This document shows, in pieces, positions 10,982 through 19,558 of a stretch of 64,000 bases of DNA. Numbering within the stretch: position 1 is the first letter of the stretch; every line of letters starts with the position of its first letter. Under the pieces are notes generated by a model. It was given only the letters and a program-made list of their open reading frames with translations. It searched no databases and was not told where the DNA came from. The translations under genes were made by a program, and so were the position numbers. Origin of the DNA: Paenibacillus radicis (ex Xue et al. 2023) (GTDB taxonomy: Bacteria > Bacillota > Bacilli > Paenibacillales > NBRC-103111); NCBI RefSeq assembly GCF_024722015.1, contig NZ_JANQBD010000016.1, positions 62,001-126,000 of the forward strand. The letters are read 5' to 3'.

Positions 10982-11218
10982 ATGTAATAGACCGCGCTCT
11001 CGTTATGTGGTAGTAAAACCTATAACCGGATTGTAACCTATTAATATGAAAATAAGATGAACTCCACTTAAAAAAATAGGTGTGTGCTGCTGCGGATTTT
11101 TGGGGAAATTGGACGAGAAACCATTCCAAATGTAAGGTTTGTGAATAGGCTGGAGAAGAAATACTTCTATAAAGAGTACTCATAATCGATAACTTCAGAC
11201 AAAAAGGAGTGGTTTGCT

Positions 11219-11968
11219 GTGGCAAAAGGTTTTGATTGTGCTACTCCATTGACAGCACAAACTGCAGCGGCTTTTCGTGCTGACGGGTATGAGTTCGTTT
11301 GTCGTTACCTGGTACCTAGCGGGGCGAAGCGGTTAACATCCAATGAAGTTACAGTAATCAGCCAAGAGGGTCTCCAAATCGTCTCCGTGTTTGAAACAAC
11401 GGCGGCTCGAGCACTTGGCGGTCGAGCGGCCGGTCTGGCCGATGGAGCAACTGCTCTGGAGGTAGCGGCACAAATAGGGCAGCCTGAGGGCAGTACCATT
11501 TATTTTGCCGTTGATTTTGATGCCACCTCTGTCCAGATGCCAACGGTCATTGAATATGTACGGGCAGCCAGCGAGGCAACTCCCGCTTACAATACAGGGG
11601 TATACGGCTCTTATGCGGTTGTTGAGGCTGTAAGCTCCGCCCGCGCCTGCTCGCGCTTCTGGCAGACGTATGCGTGGAGCGGAGGCAAACAATCCGCCGC
11701 GAACAACATCTATCAATACCAAAATGACATAATTGTAAATGGAATCGCTGTTGACTTGGATGAGTCTTACGGCAGCGAAGGCTGGTGGAGTCTTGGCTCG
11801 GATAACGGAGGGGGTGAAGATACGATGCTTGATCCAGGTGTAGCCCAAACGATTATCAACACGTGGATTTCCCCGGCGTGGTTTGAAGCACAAGATCAGG
11901 AGCAGAAGGATTATCTGCACTGGCTGGCTAATCAGCTTCGGATTGCATCCGGTCAATCGCCGGATTAA
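11219..11968 (+). CDS. DUF1906 glycoside-hydrolase-like protein
   Basis: A 249-residue protein that starts with GFDCATPLTAQTAAAF, the characteristic N-terminus of the DUF1906 (Rv2525c-like) TIM-barrel fold, and carries the family motifs FVCRYL, IYFAVDFDA, VYGSYAVVE and YQYQND. The family is structurally related to GH25-like hydrolases and is linked to cell-wall functions, but its activity is not established. No signal peptide is evident. The last 50 residues (after GSDNGGGED) look like a separate small helical tail. GTG 11219 is preceded by AAAGGAG (GGAG at 11206-11209). A strong terminator follows. Confidence 0.8.
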   Translation: MAKGFDCATPLTAQTAAAFRADGYEFVCRYLVPSGAKRLTSNEVTVISQEGLQIVSVFETTAARALGGRAAGLADGATALEVAAQIGQPEGSTIYFAVDFDATSVQMPTVIEYVRAASEATPAYNTGVYGSYAVVEAVSSARACSRFWQTYAWSGGKQSAANNIYQYQNDIIVNGIAVDLDESYGSEGWWSLGSDNGGGEDTMLDPGVAQTIINTWISPAWFEAQDQEQKDYLHWLANQLRIASGQSPD

Positions 11969-11976
11969 ATGGGATT

Positions 11977-12019
11977 AACCTGTACCCGAGTGGAAGCGGG
12001 TACAGGTTCCCCCTTTTTT
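11977..12019 (+). terminator. Intrinsic terminator of the DUF1906 gene
   Basis: A perfect 12-bp stem (AACCTGTACCCG at 11977-11988 with CGGGTACAGGTT at 11997-12008) and an 8-base loop are followed by a T-run at 12014-12019. Confidence 0.85.
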
Positions 12020-12226
12020 ATAGAGCCGGATGGAGAAGTGAAACTGTTGTCTTCGTTTCCGACACAGTTAACCAGATTGAAGATTTGAGCGGGATTTATC
12101 ATTTGGAGTGCAATTCCAATTTCACGAAATTTTATATGCAAAACTTAACCTTAATTATGGTAATCTGGACTAAAGGTTCCCTGATAAAGCTGTAGGGTTA
12201 CTAATATCTGAAGGAGGTTATTGCGT

Positions 12227-13186
12227 ATGAAACTTCGCTGTGCAATTCTTGATGACTACCAGCATGCCGCTCAGACCATGGCGGATTGGACATCTATCTC
12301 TGACAGGGTAGAGATTGAGACCTTTCATCAGCATCTGGATAATGAGGATGAGCTTGTTGGTGTGATCCATGATTTTGACATCATTATAATCATGCGTGAA
12401 CGAACTCCTTTTCGGGCGCAGCTTCTGGCCCGTCTGCCTCGTTTGAAGCTGCTTATCACAACGGGCATGCGAAATGCATCGATTGATCTGGCAGCGGCTG
12501 CTTCGCATGGAGTGGACGTATGCGGCACTTCGGGCGGCGGCGATCCTACCACAGAGCTTACCTGGGCTCTGATCCTGGGGCTTTGCCGCAATATTGTGCA
12601 GGAGCACAATGCGATTCGGTCGAACGGCCCGTGGCAGAGTTCAATCGGGTCCGACCTACGTGGCAAACGGCTCGGATTGCTGGGGCTTGGTAAGCTTGGC
12701 GGGAATGTGGCGCGTATTGGACAGGCCTTCGGGATGGAAGTAATAGCCTGGAGCCAAAATTTAACCAAAGAGCGAGCGGAAGAAGTTGGCGTTCAGCTGG
12801 CTTCATCCAAAGAAGAGGTGCTGGAAAGCAGCGACATTGTTTCCATTCATCTTGTGCTCAGCGAACGGACGAGAGGCTTGCTCGGTGCTGAGGAGCTCCG
12901 CATGATGCGTCCATCCGCTTATTTGATTAATACATCCCGCGCTCCAATTGTGGATCAAACCGCCCTTGTAGAAGCTCTCCAAAACCAGTGGATAGCAGGT
13001 GCGGGTCTAGATGTGTTTGAGATAGAGCCATTGCCCGCGGATAGCGCATTTCGTCAACTTCCTAATGTTCTGACCACTCCGCATCTTGGATATGTATCAC
13101 GAGCGAACTATCAAACTTATTATCGGGAAGCTGTGGAGGATATAGAGGCTTTTTTATCCGGTTCACCGATTCGGAAGCTGTCTTAA
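12227..13186 (+). CDS. D-isomer-specific 2-hydroxyacid dehydrogenase family protein
   Basis: A 319-residue NAD(P)-dependent oxidoreductase. The nucleotide-binding motif GLLGLGKLGG is at about residues 145-154. The catalytic triad of the family is visible: Arg in INTSRAPIVD, Glu in VFEIEPLP and His in TTPHLGYVS. These enzymes interconvert 2-keto acids and D-2-hydroxy acids, and related members act in serine biosynthesis. The substrate here is unknown. ATG 12227 is chosen because AAGGAGG (12211-12217) is 9 bases away; the TTG at 12221 would be too close. It is a single-gene unit closed by a terminator. The 200 bases upstream hold no supported gene. Confidence 0.9.
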   Translation: MKLRCAILDDYQHAAQTMADWTSISDRVEIETFHQHLDNEDELVGVIHDFDIIIIMRERTPFRAQLLARLPRLKLLITTGMRNASIDLAAAASHGVDVCGTSGGGDPTTELTWALILGLCRNIVQEHNAIRSNGPWQSSIGSDLRGKRLGLLGLGKLGGNVARIGQAFGMEVIAWSQNLTKERAEEVGVQLASSKEEVLESSDIVSIHLVLSERTRGLLGAEELRMMRPSAYLINTSRAPIVDQTALVEALQNQWIAGAGLDVFEIEPLPADSAFRQLPNVLTTPHLGYVSRANYQTYYREAVEDIEAFLSGSPIRKLS

Positions 13187-13224
13187 TTTTATGTACAGCC
13201 AATAAATATGAATGTATATGTTTT

Positions 13225-13250
13225 GGGGTGAGCGAAGCTTACCCCTTTTT
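13225..13250 (+). terminator. Intrinsic terminator of the dehydrogenase gene
   Basis: The stem GGGGTGAGC (13225-13233) pairs with GCTTACCCC (13237-13245) around the loop GAA, with one G-T pair, and is followed by TTTTT. Confidence 0.85.
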
Positions 13251-13279
13251 CCAATTTTCAGTAAGGTAGAGTATAGACT

Positions 13280-13500
13280 AACGGAACGTAAATGCTCTAT
13301 TGTTTGAAAACCGATCCTATTTTATGAAGTCACGGAACTACGATGCGTTATTCCGACTTTAATAGACAGAAATGCCATATTTTAAGCAAATAAGAGATCC
13401 TAGTTCCGTTTCAATTGAATACTAGCGCTAAAACAATGAAATAGCGCACCTCACATCCTTCGGTTGGAACCCCACACCGGATTTCTCACGCACACACGTA
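13280..13500. repeat. Dispersed intergenic repeat, copy 1 (short form)
   Basis: From ACGGAACGTAAATGC at 13280 the sequence matches 31446-31625 base for base at most positions over about 180 bp. It contains the inverted pair ACGGAACTA / TAGTTCCGT and a conserved AGCGCTAAAACAA...ATAGCGCACCTCAC block. A right-hand block (GGAACCCCACAC...ACGCACACACGTAA, to 13500) matches 31803-31842. The element has no coding capacity and sits between a terminator and the next gene. It looks like a MITE-type or other non-autonomous repeat. The rest of the gap up to 13670 has only a weak ACCGT/ACGGT hairpin near 13520-13545. Confidence 0.75.
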
Positions 13501-13679
13501 AGAGTTGGCACATAAAAGGACCGTGAAGTTCATTCCTGACGGTTTTTCTAAAAATTGCCGCGTATTTTCACTATCACTATAGGGTGCCTAATTAGACTCA
13601 TCCGGTTGCCCGAGTTTTTGTTGCAAGGAATACGCCATCCGTCACTTGGTAATTCTAAAGTAGAATCGGGGTGAACAGG

Positions 13680-14174
13680 ATGGCGGCAGTGTGGGCCTGG
13701 AACGTCATATGGTGTGCAATAATGATATCGCTGCTCTACAAATTCGTAGATTGGCGGGATATTCGCAAGGTTTGGGTTGGTTTTTTGGCTATGCAAACGA
13801 TCACGTGGAGTGTGGGCATTACACTGGTGAATTCCCATCTGGTGGAGTATCCTGTACGCTTGTTTCCCGGCGCGACACACCAAAACTTTGTGACAGGATA
13901 TTTTATTTATCCATCTCTTAGCGTTCTGTTTAATCAATATTTTCCTCGTATTGGCAGGGTGAAGCAGTTTTTTTATACATTCGCATACGCTGGGACTGCG
14001 GCTTTCTGGGATTATATAATGTCCGCGTATACAAATATAGAGAATCATTTGAATTGGAATCCAGTTAAGCAGTTCTTGATATTATTCATTGGATTACTTG
14101 CATGCAGATGGTTTGTGGCCTGGATGTTCAAACAGCATTTTCCAGACAGGGGTTTAGACGATGCGGGATATTAA
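13680..14174 (+). CDS. CBO0543 family integral membrane protein (first of pair)
   Basis: A 164-residue membrane protein with about four or five hydrophobic segments, for example VWAWNVIWCAIMISLLY near the N-terminus and FLILFIGLLACRWFVAWMF near the C-terminus. The pattern VEYPVRLFPGATHQNF...FIYPSLSVLFNQYFP is typical of the CBO0543 family found in Bacillus, Paenibacillus and Clostridium; the function is unknown. ATG 13680 has GGGGTG at 13667-13672; GTG 13671 is an alternative start. Its 3' end overlaps the next gene by 14 bases, so the two are translationally coupled paralogues. Confidence 0.7.
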   Translation: MAAVWAWNVIWCAIMISLLYKFVDWRDIRKVWVGFLAMQTITWSVGITLVNSHLVEYPVRLFPGATHQNFVTGYFIYPSLSVLFNQYFPRIGRVKQFFYTFAYAGTAAFWDYIMSAYTNIENHLNWNPVKQFLILFIGLLACRWFVAWMFKQHFPDRGLDDAGY

Positions 14175-14646
14175 TCGTTTATTAGAAGCCGCGGTTTGGG
14201 TGGTTTCTGCGTTACTTCTCCTGTTTTTTGTTCCAAAGAAGAAATACCGAGAAGCATGGATTAGCTTCTTTATTATGCAGCTGCCTACATGGTTACTAGG
14301 TTTATTTGTCGTGCAGCTTGGGCTAATCGAGTACCCGAGCCGGTTTATGGCAGATGGGACGAACACTAGTTTTACATATGAATTTTTTGCGTTGCCGGTC
14401 ATCAGTATTATTTATAATTTGCATTATCCATCTGACAGGGGAGCCGGATTACGATTAGGCTATGTTCTCTTGTATGCCAGCGTGTTAACGGGTATGGAAA
14501 TTATTATCGAAGCCTATACGGATCTTGTTGAATATATACATTGGAATTGGTTGTATACATGGGTAAGTGTACTGCTTACCCTACAAGGGTCCTATTGGTT
14601 TTATGTCTGGTTTACAAAAGGAGCGGGGAAGGTTAAGCCTCTGTAA
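14161..14646 (+). CDS. CBO0543 family integral membrane protein (second of pair)
   Basis: A 161-residue paralogue of the preceding gene. It shares the order of hydrophobic segments and the motif LIEYPSRFMADGTNTSFTYE...YNLHYP, aligned with the VEYPVRLF...NQYFP block of its neighbour, and a shared acidic EAYTDL-IHWNW versus SAYTNI-NHLNW stretch. The overlap of 14 bases with the upstream gene suggests coupling, possibly as a heteromeric membrane complex. The role is unknown; some family members are found in sporulation or germination contexts, but nothing here tests that. Confidence 0.7.
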   Translation: MRDINRLLEAAVWVVSALLLLFFVPKKKYREAWISFFIMQLPTWLLGLFVVQLGLIEYPSRFMADGTNTSFTYEFFALPVISIIYNLHYPSDRGAGLRLGYVLLYASVLTGMEIIIEAYTDLVEYIHWNWLYTWVSVLLTLQGSYWFYVWFTKGAGKVKPL

Positions 14647-14668
14647 AAAAAGTCCCCATTGGGGACTT
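14644..14668 (-). terminator. Terminator of the CAP-domain gene (minus strand)
   Basis: AAGTCCCC (14650-14657) pairs with GGGGACTT (14661-14668) around ATT, and on the minus strand the stem runs into seven T residues. It lies between convergent genes and may also affect the plus-strand pair. Confidence 0.8.
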
Positions 14669-14702
14669 GAAAGAGAACTTAAGGAATAGTAGCTGTTATT
14701 AA

Positions 14703-16355
14703 TTAGTACGTAATATTTACCGTACGCGTCGGTTCGATATAATCCACTTTTGCCCCCAGCACTTCGGCTAGCAGTCGAACCGGCACCATAGTATTTTCCC
14801 CAATCAGCCTGGCAGGCGTTGTTGTTGAACGAACCTCCCCATTTACCATATAAGAATCTTTCGTTGTATACAGCGTAACCTTCAAGCTTCCTTTCGTATA
14901 GACAGCCGCGCGTTGGGCTTCATCCCAATCCACGCTGGCTCCCAGGGCCGCTGCAAGATCGCGGATATACAGATAAGAGAAACCTTCAGTGATAACAGGA
15001 GTTCTTTTCATTGGGAAGCTAATGCCATCCACCTGATAGCTGCTGCTATCGAGCCCGAAGCTGGCTGTGCGCATCATAGGGGCTACTGAAACGAAATACT
15101 TTTTGTAATTCGCCGCATTTTGATGCAGCTTCTTTTTGCCGACCTGGTAAGCGGGCTCTGTTGAGAAATCCCACTCTTTATCTTCAGTTACCGTACTTCC
15201 GTCCTTCTTGGTTACCTGCAGCTTCAGCTTTACATAATACCTCGAATCGGCCAGGAGCGGCTTGCGCGGCATTATTATAACGGCATTGTCTAAATTTTTA
15301 TCGTTATCTGGCGTATTTACAAGAGTTTCCACAGGCTGCTTCTTGCTATCCAGCAGCTCCGAGCTGATCAGCTTGACATTTTTTACTGAAGAGCCGTAAT
15401 ACTGGGCCATGATCGGGTATCCGACAGGGAAAGCTTCGTTCGGATGAATGCTCAACGGGTCAGGAGATTCATTGCCCTCAAAGGTTGTTGGTACATAGCG
15501 GTCTCCTTCCGCAGGAGAGACGACAAGCTGTGGGCCTGCATCGGGTTCGAGCCCGAATTCTATGATGGTATAATTGCCCGTTTTACCAATTCCCACTTCT
15601 TTTATATAAGGGTTCAAAAAAGGATTTCTATGGTAAGGAGCATCGAATAAGGCATCGATAGCTTCATCATTAGTACCGGTTATATAAGCTGCATCTTCAC
15701 CCACTGCCTTAGTAAACCCAAAATAAGCAGCACGTTCCAGTGGTGTTATGCCAATAAAGGCGGTTTTGTCAGAGTCTTGGGTATGAAGACTTTCTTGGCT
15801 TGCTTGGCTCTGCTTAACCTTGTTAATGTCCAAATAATTGGAATGAGCAGTGGCACTTGCGCTCAGCTGTTCGTTGAAATTAAAAGCTGGGAGTCCGTGA
15901 AGGACCCGGTAATCATTAATTATAGTAAGTGTGCTCAGTTGATCCGGTGTGGCGGCAGCAAATTGCTTGATCGCATCCTTGGCGACATTGAAGGTCCATG
16001 ATTTCTCTAAAGTCTCATAACCTGCAAACTTGATAGCGATCCGAACGGTATAAGGACCAGGTGCCAGATCTTTGGATGGAGTATGAGTAAATATAGAATT
16101 TACAGCATCATAGGATACCGCCACGCTTTGACCGTTCAAATACATGGAGTACGATGAAGGCTGGGTATTCGTATCGCTTTTGAAATAAAAGGAAAGAGTC
16201 GGCTTTGTGACGCCAACGGTTTGTTTGGGAACTCCCTCATAGCTATAAGAGAACGCATCTGCTTGTTGTGCCGGAAGTGCAAGGCTGGCGCACCAAATCA
16301 GGAGCGTTAATGGAAACAGCAACAAATAATGGCTTAAACGTCTGGCTCGGTTCAT
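14703..16355 (-). CDS. Secreted CAP (SCP-like) protein with C-terminal copper-amine-oxidase-N type domain
   Basis: A 550-residue exported protein. A signal peptide (residues 1-35, ALPAQQADA) is followed by an Ig-like domain, then a CAP domain at about residues 140-270 (IINDYRVLHGLPAF, SASATAHSNYL, GVGEDAAYI-like segment and the hydrophobic APYHRNPFLNPYIKEVGIG). A second beta domain follows, and the C-terminal 110 residues form the copper-amine-oxidase N-terminal stalk module (VDGISFPMKRTPVI, YLYIRDLAAALGASVDWD, MVPVRLLAEVLGAKV). This module is common in Paenibacillus cell-surface proteins and does not imply oxidase activity. ATG 16355 has GAGGAG 8 bases upstream. It is divergent from add. A role in the cell envelope or in sporulation is possible. 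Confidence 0.85.
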   Translation of the reverse strand: MNRARRLSHYLLLFPLTLLIWCASLALPAQQADAFSYSYEGVPKQTVGVTKPTLSFYFKSDTNTQPSSYSMYLNGQSVAVSYDAVNSIFTHTPSKDLAPGPYTVRIAIKFAGYETLEKSWTFNVAKDAIKQFAAATPDQLSTLTIINDYRVLHGLPAFNFNEQLSASATAHSNYLDINKVKQSQASQESLHTQDSDKTAFIGITPLERAAYFGFTKAVGEDAAYITGTNDEAIDALFDAPYHRNPFLNPYIKEVGIGKTGNYTIIEFGLEPDAGPQLVVSPAEGDRYVPTTFEGNESPDPLSIHPNEAFPVGYPIMAQYYGSSVKNVKLISSELLDSKKQPVETLVNTPDNDKNLDNAVIIMPRKPLLADSRYYVKLKLQVTKKDGSTVTEDKEWDFSTEPAYQVGKKKLHQNAANYKKYFVSVAPMMRTASFGLDSSSYQVDGISFPMKRTPVITEGFSYLYIRDLAAALGASVDWDEAQRAAVYTKGSLKVTLYTTKDSYMVNGEVRSTTTPARLIGENTMVPVRLLAEVLGAKVDYIEPTRTVNITY

Positions 16356-16493
16356 TGATCTAATCTCCTCACTTATTTATTGACCCCTGTCTTTAAACAT
16401 ACACTAAATTTCAACAAAAGGCGCGTGAATTCCTTCTTTAAAATGTTTCCAATGGTTGTTCAAGGTCAACTTGTGAATTGTGTGTCATTTATA

Positions 16494-16536
16494 TTGACAT
16501 TTACATAACATAAATGTACAGTGGATAAAATATAAT
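16494..16536 (+). promoter_or_regulatory. Putative add promoter with overlapping inverted repeat
   Basis: TTGACA (16494-16499) and TACAGT (16517-16522) are 17 bases apart; a TATAAT at 16531-16536 is an alternative -10. The perfect inverted repeat ACATTTA-N7-TAAATGT (16497-16517) fills the spacer, a position where a repressor would block transcription. The regulator is unknown. Confidence 0.5.
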
Positions 16537-16590
16537 TTTAGGCATGAGGATCAAACGCAAATTGGATATGAACTAAGGGAGGGGAAGTCA

Positions 16591-17625
16591 ATGTTATATG
16601 ACAGAATTACAGATGTTATGCAAAAAATCCCCAAGGTTGATCTTCATTTACACCTGGACGGCTGTGTGAAGCCCGAAACGATTATGATCCTCGCAGAGGA
16701 GCAAGGTATTTCGCTTCCGGTTAGCGACAAGGAGCGGCTCCTTCCTTATTTGCAAGTGGCTGAGAATTGCAGCAGTCTTACACAGTATTTAAGTAAATTT
16801 GATTTTACAGTTCCTTTTCTACAAACGGCTGATGCTTTGCGGAGGGTCGCTTATGAGGCTGTTGAGCAATCGGCCGGACACTATTGCAAGTATATCGAGG
16901 TGAGATTCGCACCCCAGCTTCATAGAAACAAAGGACTGACTGTAGATGAGGCGATCTATTGGGTCATTGAAGGCTTGAAGCAGGGGGAGCGAAGGTTTGG
17001 TGTCAAAGCTCGTGTGATTGCCATATGTATGAGGAACCATTCGGAGCAGGCTAACAAGGAAGTTATTGAGGCCGCGGTGAATTACATCGGCAACGGTCTC
17101 GTAGCTGTCGATTTGGCAGGAGATGAAGCTTCTTATCCTGCGGAAAATTTCCGCGGAACCTTTGCGCTGGCAAGGAGGTTGGATATTCCAATAACGATCC
17201 ATGCCGGAGAGGCGGCGGGCCCAGGCAATATATACGAAGCGATCACCCATCTGGGGGCCGTGAGAATTGGACATGGGGTAAGGGTGCAGGAGAATCCGGC
17301 TATTATGGATATTATTAAAGAGAGAAGAATCCCTCTCGAATTATGCCCGGTCAGTAATATACAGACGAAGGCAGTGAGCGATTGGGATGCCTATCCAATT
17401 AGACAGTACTTCGACCAAGGCTTGGTATTGACTATTAATACAGACAATCCGACTGTATCCGGCACGAATATTACGGAGGAATACAGGATTATTACTGAAA
17501 AGTTCGGCTTCACCGTGCCTGATCTTATTACACTCGTAATGAATGGAGTGGAAGCTTCCTTCCTGGAAGCCAATGAGAAGCGATCGCTCAGGCTGGAGTT
17601 CGAGCAGCTGATAGGAGAGCTGTAG
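16591..17625 (+). CDS. add: Adenosine deaminase
   Basis: This 344-residue zinc enzyme of purine salvage deaminates adenosine or deoxyadenosine to (deoxy)inosine and ammonia. Metal and catalytic motifs are in place: VDLHLHLDG (His19, His21), HAGEA (His204, Glu207), GHGVRV (His228) and NTDNP (Asp285). The residue after the metal Asp is Asn instead of the Asp of the Escherichia coli enzyme; TDN occurs in many bacterial members and is not taken as inactivating. GGGAGGGG precedes ATG 16591. It faces the kinase gene and shares its terminator. It may act with xpt, 7 kb upstream, in purine salvage. Confidence 0.92.
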   Translation: MLYDRITDVMQKIPKVDLHLHLDGCVKPETIMILAEEQGISLPVSDKERLLPYLQVAENCSSLTQYLSKFDFTVPFLQTADALRRVAYEAVEQSAGHYCKYIEVRFAPQLHRNKGLTVDEAIYWVIEGLKQGERRFGVKARVIAICMRNHSEQANKEVIEAAVNYIGNGLVAVDLAGDEASYPAENFRGTFALARRLDIPITIHAGEAAGPGNIYEAITHLGAVRIGHGVRVQENPAIMDIIKERRIPLELCPVSNIQTKAVSDWDAYPIRQYFDQGLVLTINTDNPTVSGTNITEEYRIITEKFGFTVPDLITLVMNGVEASFLEANEKRSLRLEFEQLIGEL

Positions 17626-17697
17626 TGCGAACAAATAGGCTTAATTCCAGTGGGCTTCTTAGTTCACCTTCCCATCGACAGCTCCTCGTTCCTAATT

Positions 17698-17733
17698 AAA
17701 TAAACCTGGCCGCTAATAGGGTCAGGTTTATTT
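17698..17733. terminator. Bidirectional terminator between add and the kinase gene
   Basis: AAATAAACCTG (17698-17708) pairs perfectly with CAGGTTTATTT (17723-17733). A-rich and T-rich flanks allow termination in both directions. The right arm overlaps the stop codon of the minus-strand kinase gene. Confidence 0.8.
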
Positions 17734-19558
17734 AATTTACTGCATTGTTAGCCGCGATGGCCTGCTGCGGGTACGTAAGAGTGATGCTCGTGGCGCACCC
17801 GGGCTTGCTAAGGATGCGCAGCAGCGAAGCTGGTCCGTACTGCAGGGATAGCCGCTTGCTCGTGTTAGAAAGTCCGACATGATCGGACTGCATCGACTCT
17901 GACAGGAAGGATGCGCGGATTTGCTCAAGCCGCTCCTTCGGTATACCCGTTCCGTTGTCAAGAATGGTCACTTGCAGGGTGGTTCCTTTCAAGCGGCATT
18001 TCACCTTAATCCGCAGGAATTCGCGGCTCTCCAAGCCATAGTGGATACTGTTCTCAATAAGCGGCTGGAGACTGATTTTAATTACGTGGCAAGCCTCGGC
18101 TCCCTCTTGAATATCCCATAGTACATCGAACCTGCCTGGGAACCGGGAGTGTTGAATGTCGATGAAGCTTTGGACATGAGCTATTTCCATATTTAATGGA
18201 ACCAGGTCATCTTTGGAACGCACGGCATACTCCATAAGATCGCTTAGCTGTTCGATCATTCGGCAAGCATCGTTAGGGCCGCCTGTCAGTTGAAGTGTTT
18301 TCCAATATATAGAATGCAGAGTGTTATAAAGAAAATGCGGATTCATTTGCGACTGTAAAGCTTTAAGCTCCAGCAGTTCCATCTTTGCTTTCCGTTCGGA
18401 GAGCTGGATTTTTACATACTTGTGCTCTAGAAATGTTTCCAAAATCGATTTGATGATCCACTCGTATACATCATTGATTTTGGATGGAATATCCGGCATA
18501 GGCTGTGCGGGACGGTCTGCAGATTCCAGTATACTCGCGATTTGTACAATTTGCCGATAATTTCTCCGAGTGATCCACAGAGCATACACGGAGCTTAGCA
18601 GCAGTGAGAACAAGGATAAGATGACTGTCATATACACGATCGTGCGCGGCAAGCTGTACAAGGAATCCTTGGGCACGACAGAAATCAGATTCCACTGCAG
18701 ACGGGGAACCTGCTTCACGTTAATCAGGTTATCCGCATATTCAAATCGGCTAAGTGACGCATTCCCATCTTGGCTGCCCTCTCTTAACGGAAGGGGAATA
18801 TACTGGGTGAAGCCGCTGGATTTCATAATGGGCTCTCCGTCTTTGTCCGCAATATAGAAATACCGCCCAGGCAATTCGTTGAAATAATCGAACAATGCTT
18901 CAAAGTAGGAAGGGAGAACATTCATGATGATCAGCCCTTTATGATAACCGGGATATCCGTAGGAGAACGGCTTGTAAATAGTCACGAGATGATTGGATTG
19001 ATGGTCAAACCCATAAGCATCGATTTTCCTGACCTCAGTAATCATCTCTTCCTTGCGAGAACGGAGGTCGCTGTAACGCTCAAACCATGAGGTATCATCG
19101 GAACGATTAATTTGGGTAAGTCCATCGCGCGAGCTTAACACCCGGTTATACGGATTTTCATAATACACAGATATGGAGTGAATAAACGGCTTCGAGTTAG
19201 CAGGCACATCCAGTACGTTTTTTAAGTAGAATAGCGCTTCCATATCTTCGTAAGAAAAGGAGGGTGCCGACAGAAGACTTTTCAGCTTCAATGTAATTTT
19301 AGGATCTTTATCAAAAGAAAGGCTTAAGGAATCCAGCTCCGAGGATATCACCTGCGCAAGCTCGTTTAATTGGTTTAATTGGTTAGCATTGCTCTGCTCT
19401 ACATTGTAGCGGATATATTGATTAGTAATAACAATAGTTAAGGTCCCTAATATAAACAAAGGGATAAAGCAAGGAATTAAAATCCTCATTAAATGACTGA
19501 CGAAAAACTTGCGCCGCAAAGCCGAATCAATGAGGGGAAGCTGGAAAGTGCCCTTCAT
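17732..19558 (-). CDS. YesM-type two-component sensor histidine kinase
   Basis: A 608-residue membrane kinase. A first TM segment (about residues 20-45, ILIPCFIPLFILGTLTIVI) is followed by an extracellular dCache-like sensor region of about 250 residues, a second TM segment (TIVYMTVILSLFSLLLSSVYA) and a His_kinase domain with QSQMNPHFLYNTLHSIYW, whose His is the phosphorylation site. The ATP-binding domain follows (PLIENSIHYGLE, DNGTGIP). This is the YesM/LytS-like family that pairs with AraC-type regulators to sense extracellular sugars. ATG 19558 is inferred from the family N-terminus, as the open frame extends to 19651. It overlaps the regulator gene by 32 bases. No obvious ribosome site was seen, so translation is probably coupled. 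Confidence 0.88.
   Translation of the reverse strand: MKGTFQLPLIDSALRRKFFVSHLMRILIPCFIPLFILGTLTIVITNQYIRYNVEQSNANQLNQLNELAQVISSELDSLSLSFDKDPKITLKLKSLLSAPSFSYEDMEALFYLKNVLDVPANSKPFIHSISVYYENPYNRVLSSRDGLTQINRSDDTSWFERYSDLRSRKEEMITEVRKIDAYGFDHQSNHLVTIYKPFSYGYPGYHKGLIIMNVLPSYFEALFDYFNELPGRYFYIADKDGEPIMKSSGFTQYIPLPLREGSQDGNASLSRFEYADNLINVKQVPRLQWNLISVVPKDSLYSLPRTIVYMTVILSLFSLLLSSVYALWITRRNYRQIVQIASILESADRPAQPMPDIPSKINDVYEWIIKSILETFLEHKYVKIQLSERKAKMELLELKALQSQMNPHFLYNTLHSIYWKTLQLTGGPNDACRMIEQLSDLMEYAVRSKDDLVPLNMEIAHVQSFIDIQHSRFPGRFDVLWDIQEGAEACHVIKISLQPLIENSIHYGLESREFLRIKVKCRLKGTTLQVTILDNGTGIPKERLEQIRASFLSESMQSDHVGLSNTSKRLSLQYGPASLLRILSKPGCATSITLTYPQQAIAANNAVN

Noticed and set aside
12030-12220. 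Open frame that looks weakly coding upstream of the dehydrogenase gene
   Set aside because: No start with a ribosome site, no family similarity, and a second frame is equally open; treated as intergenic.
14703-16355. Copper amine oxidase
   Set aside because: Only the N-terminal stalk-like module is present; no oxidase catalytic domain.
17391-17634. Antisense ORFs within add and other genes
   Set aside because: They mirror conserved coding sequence on the opposite strand and have no ribosome sites.
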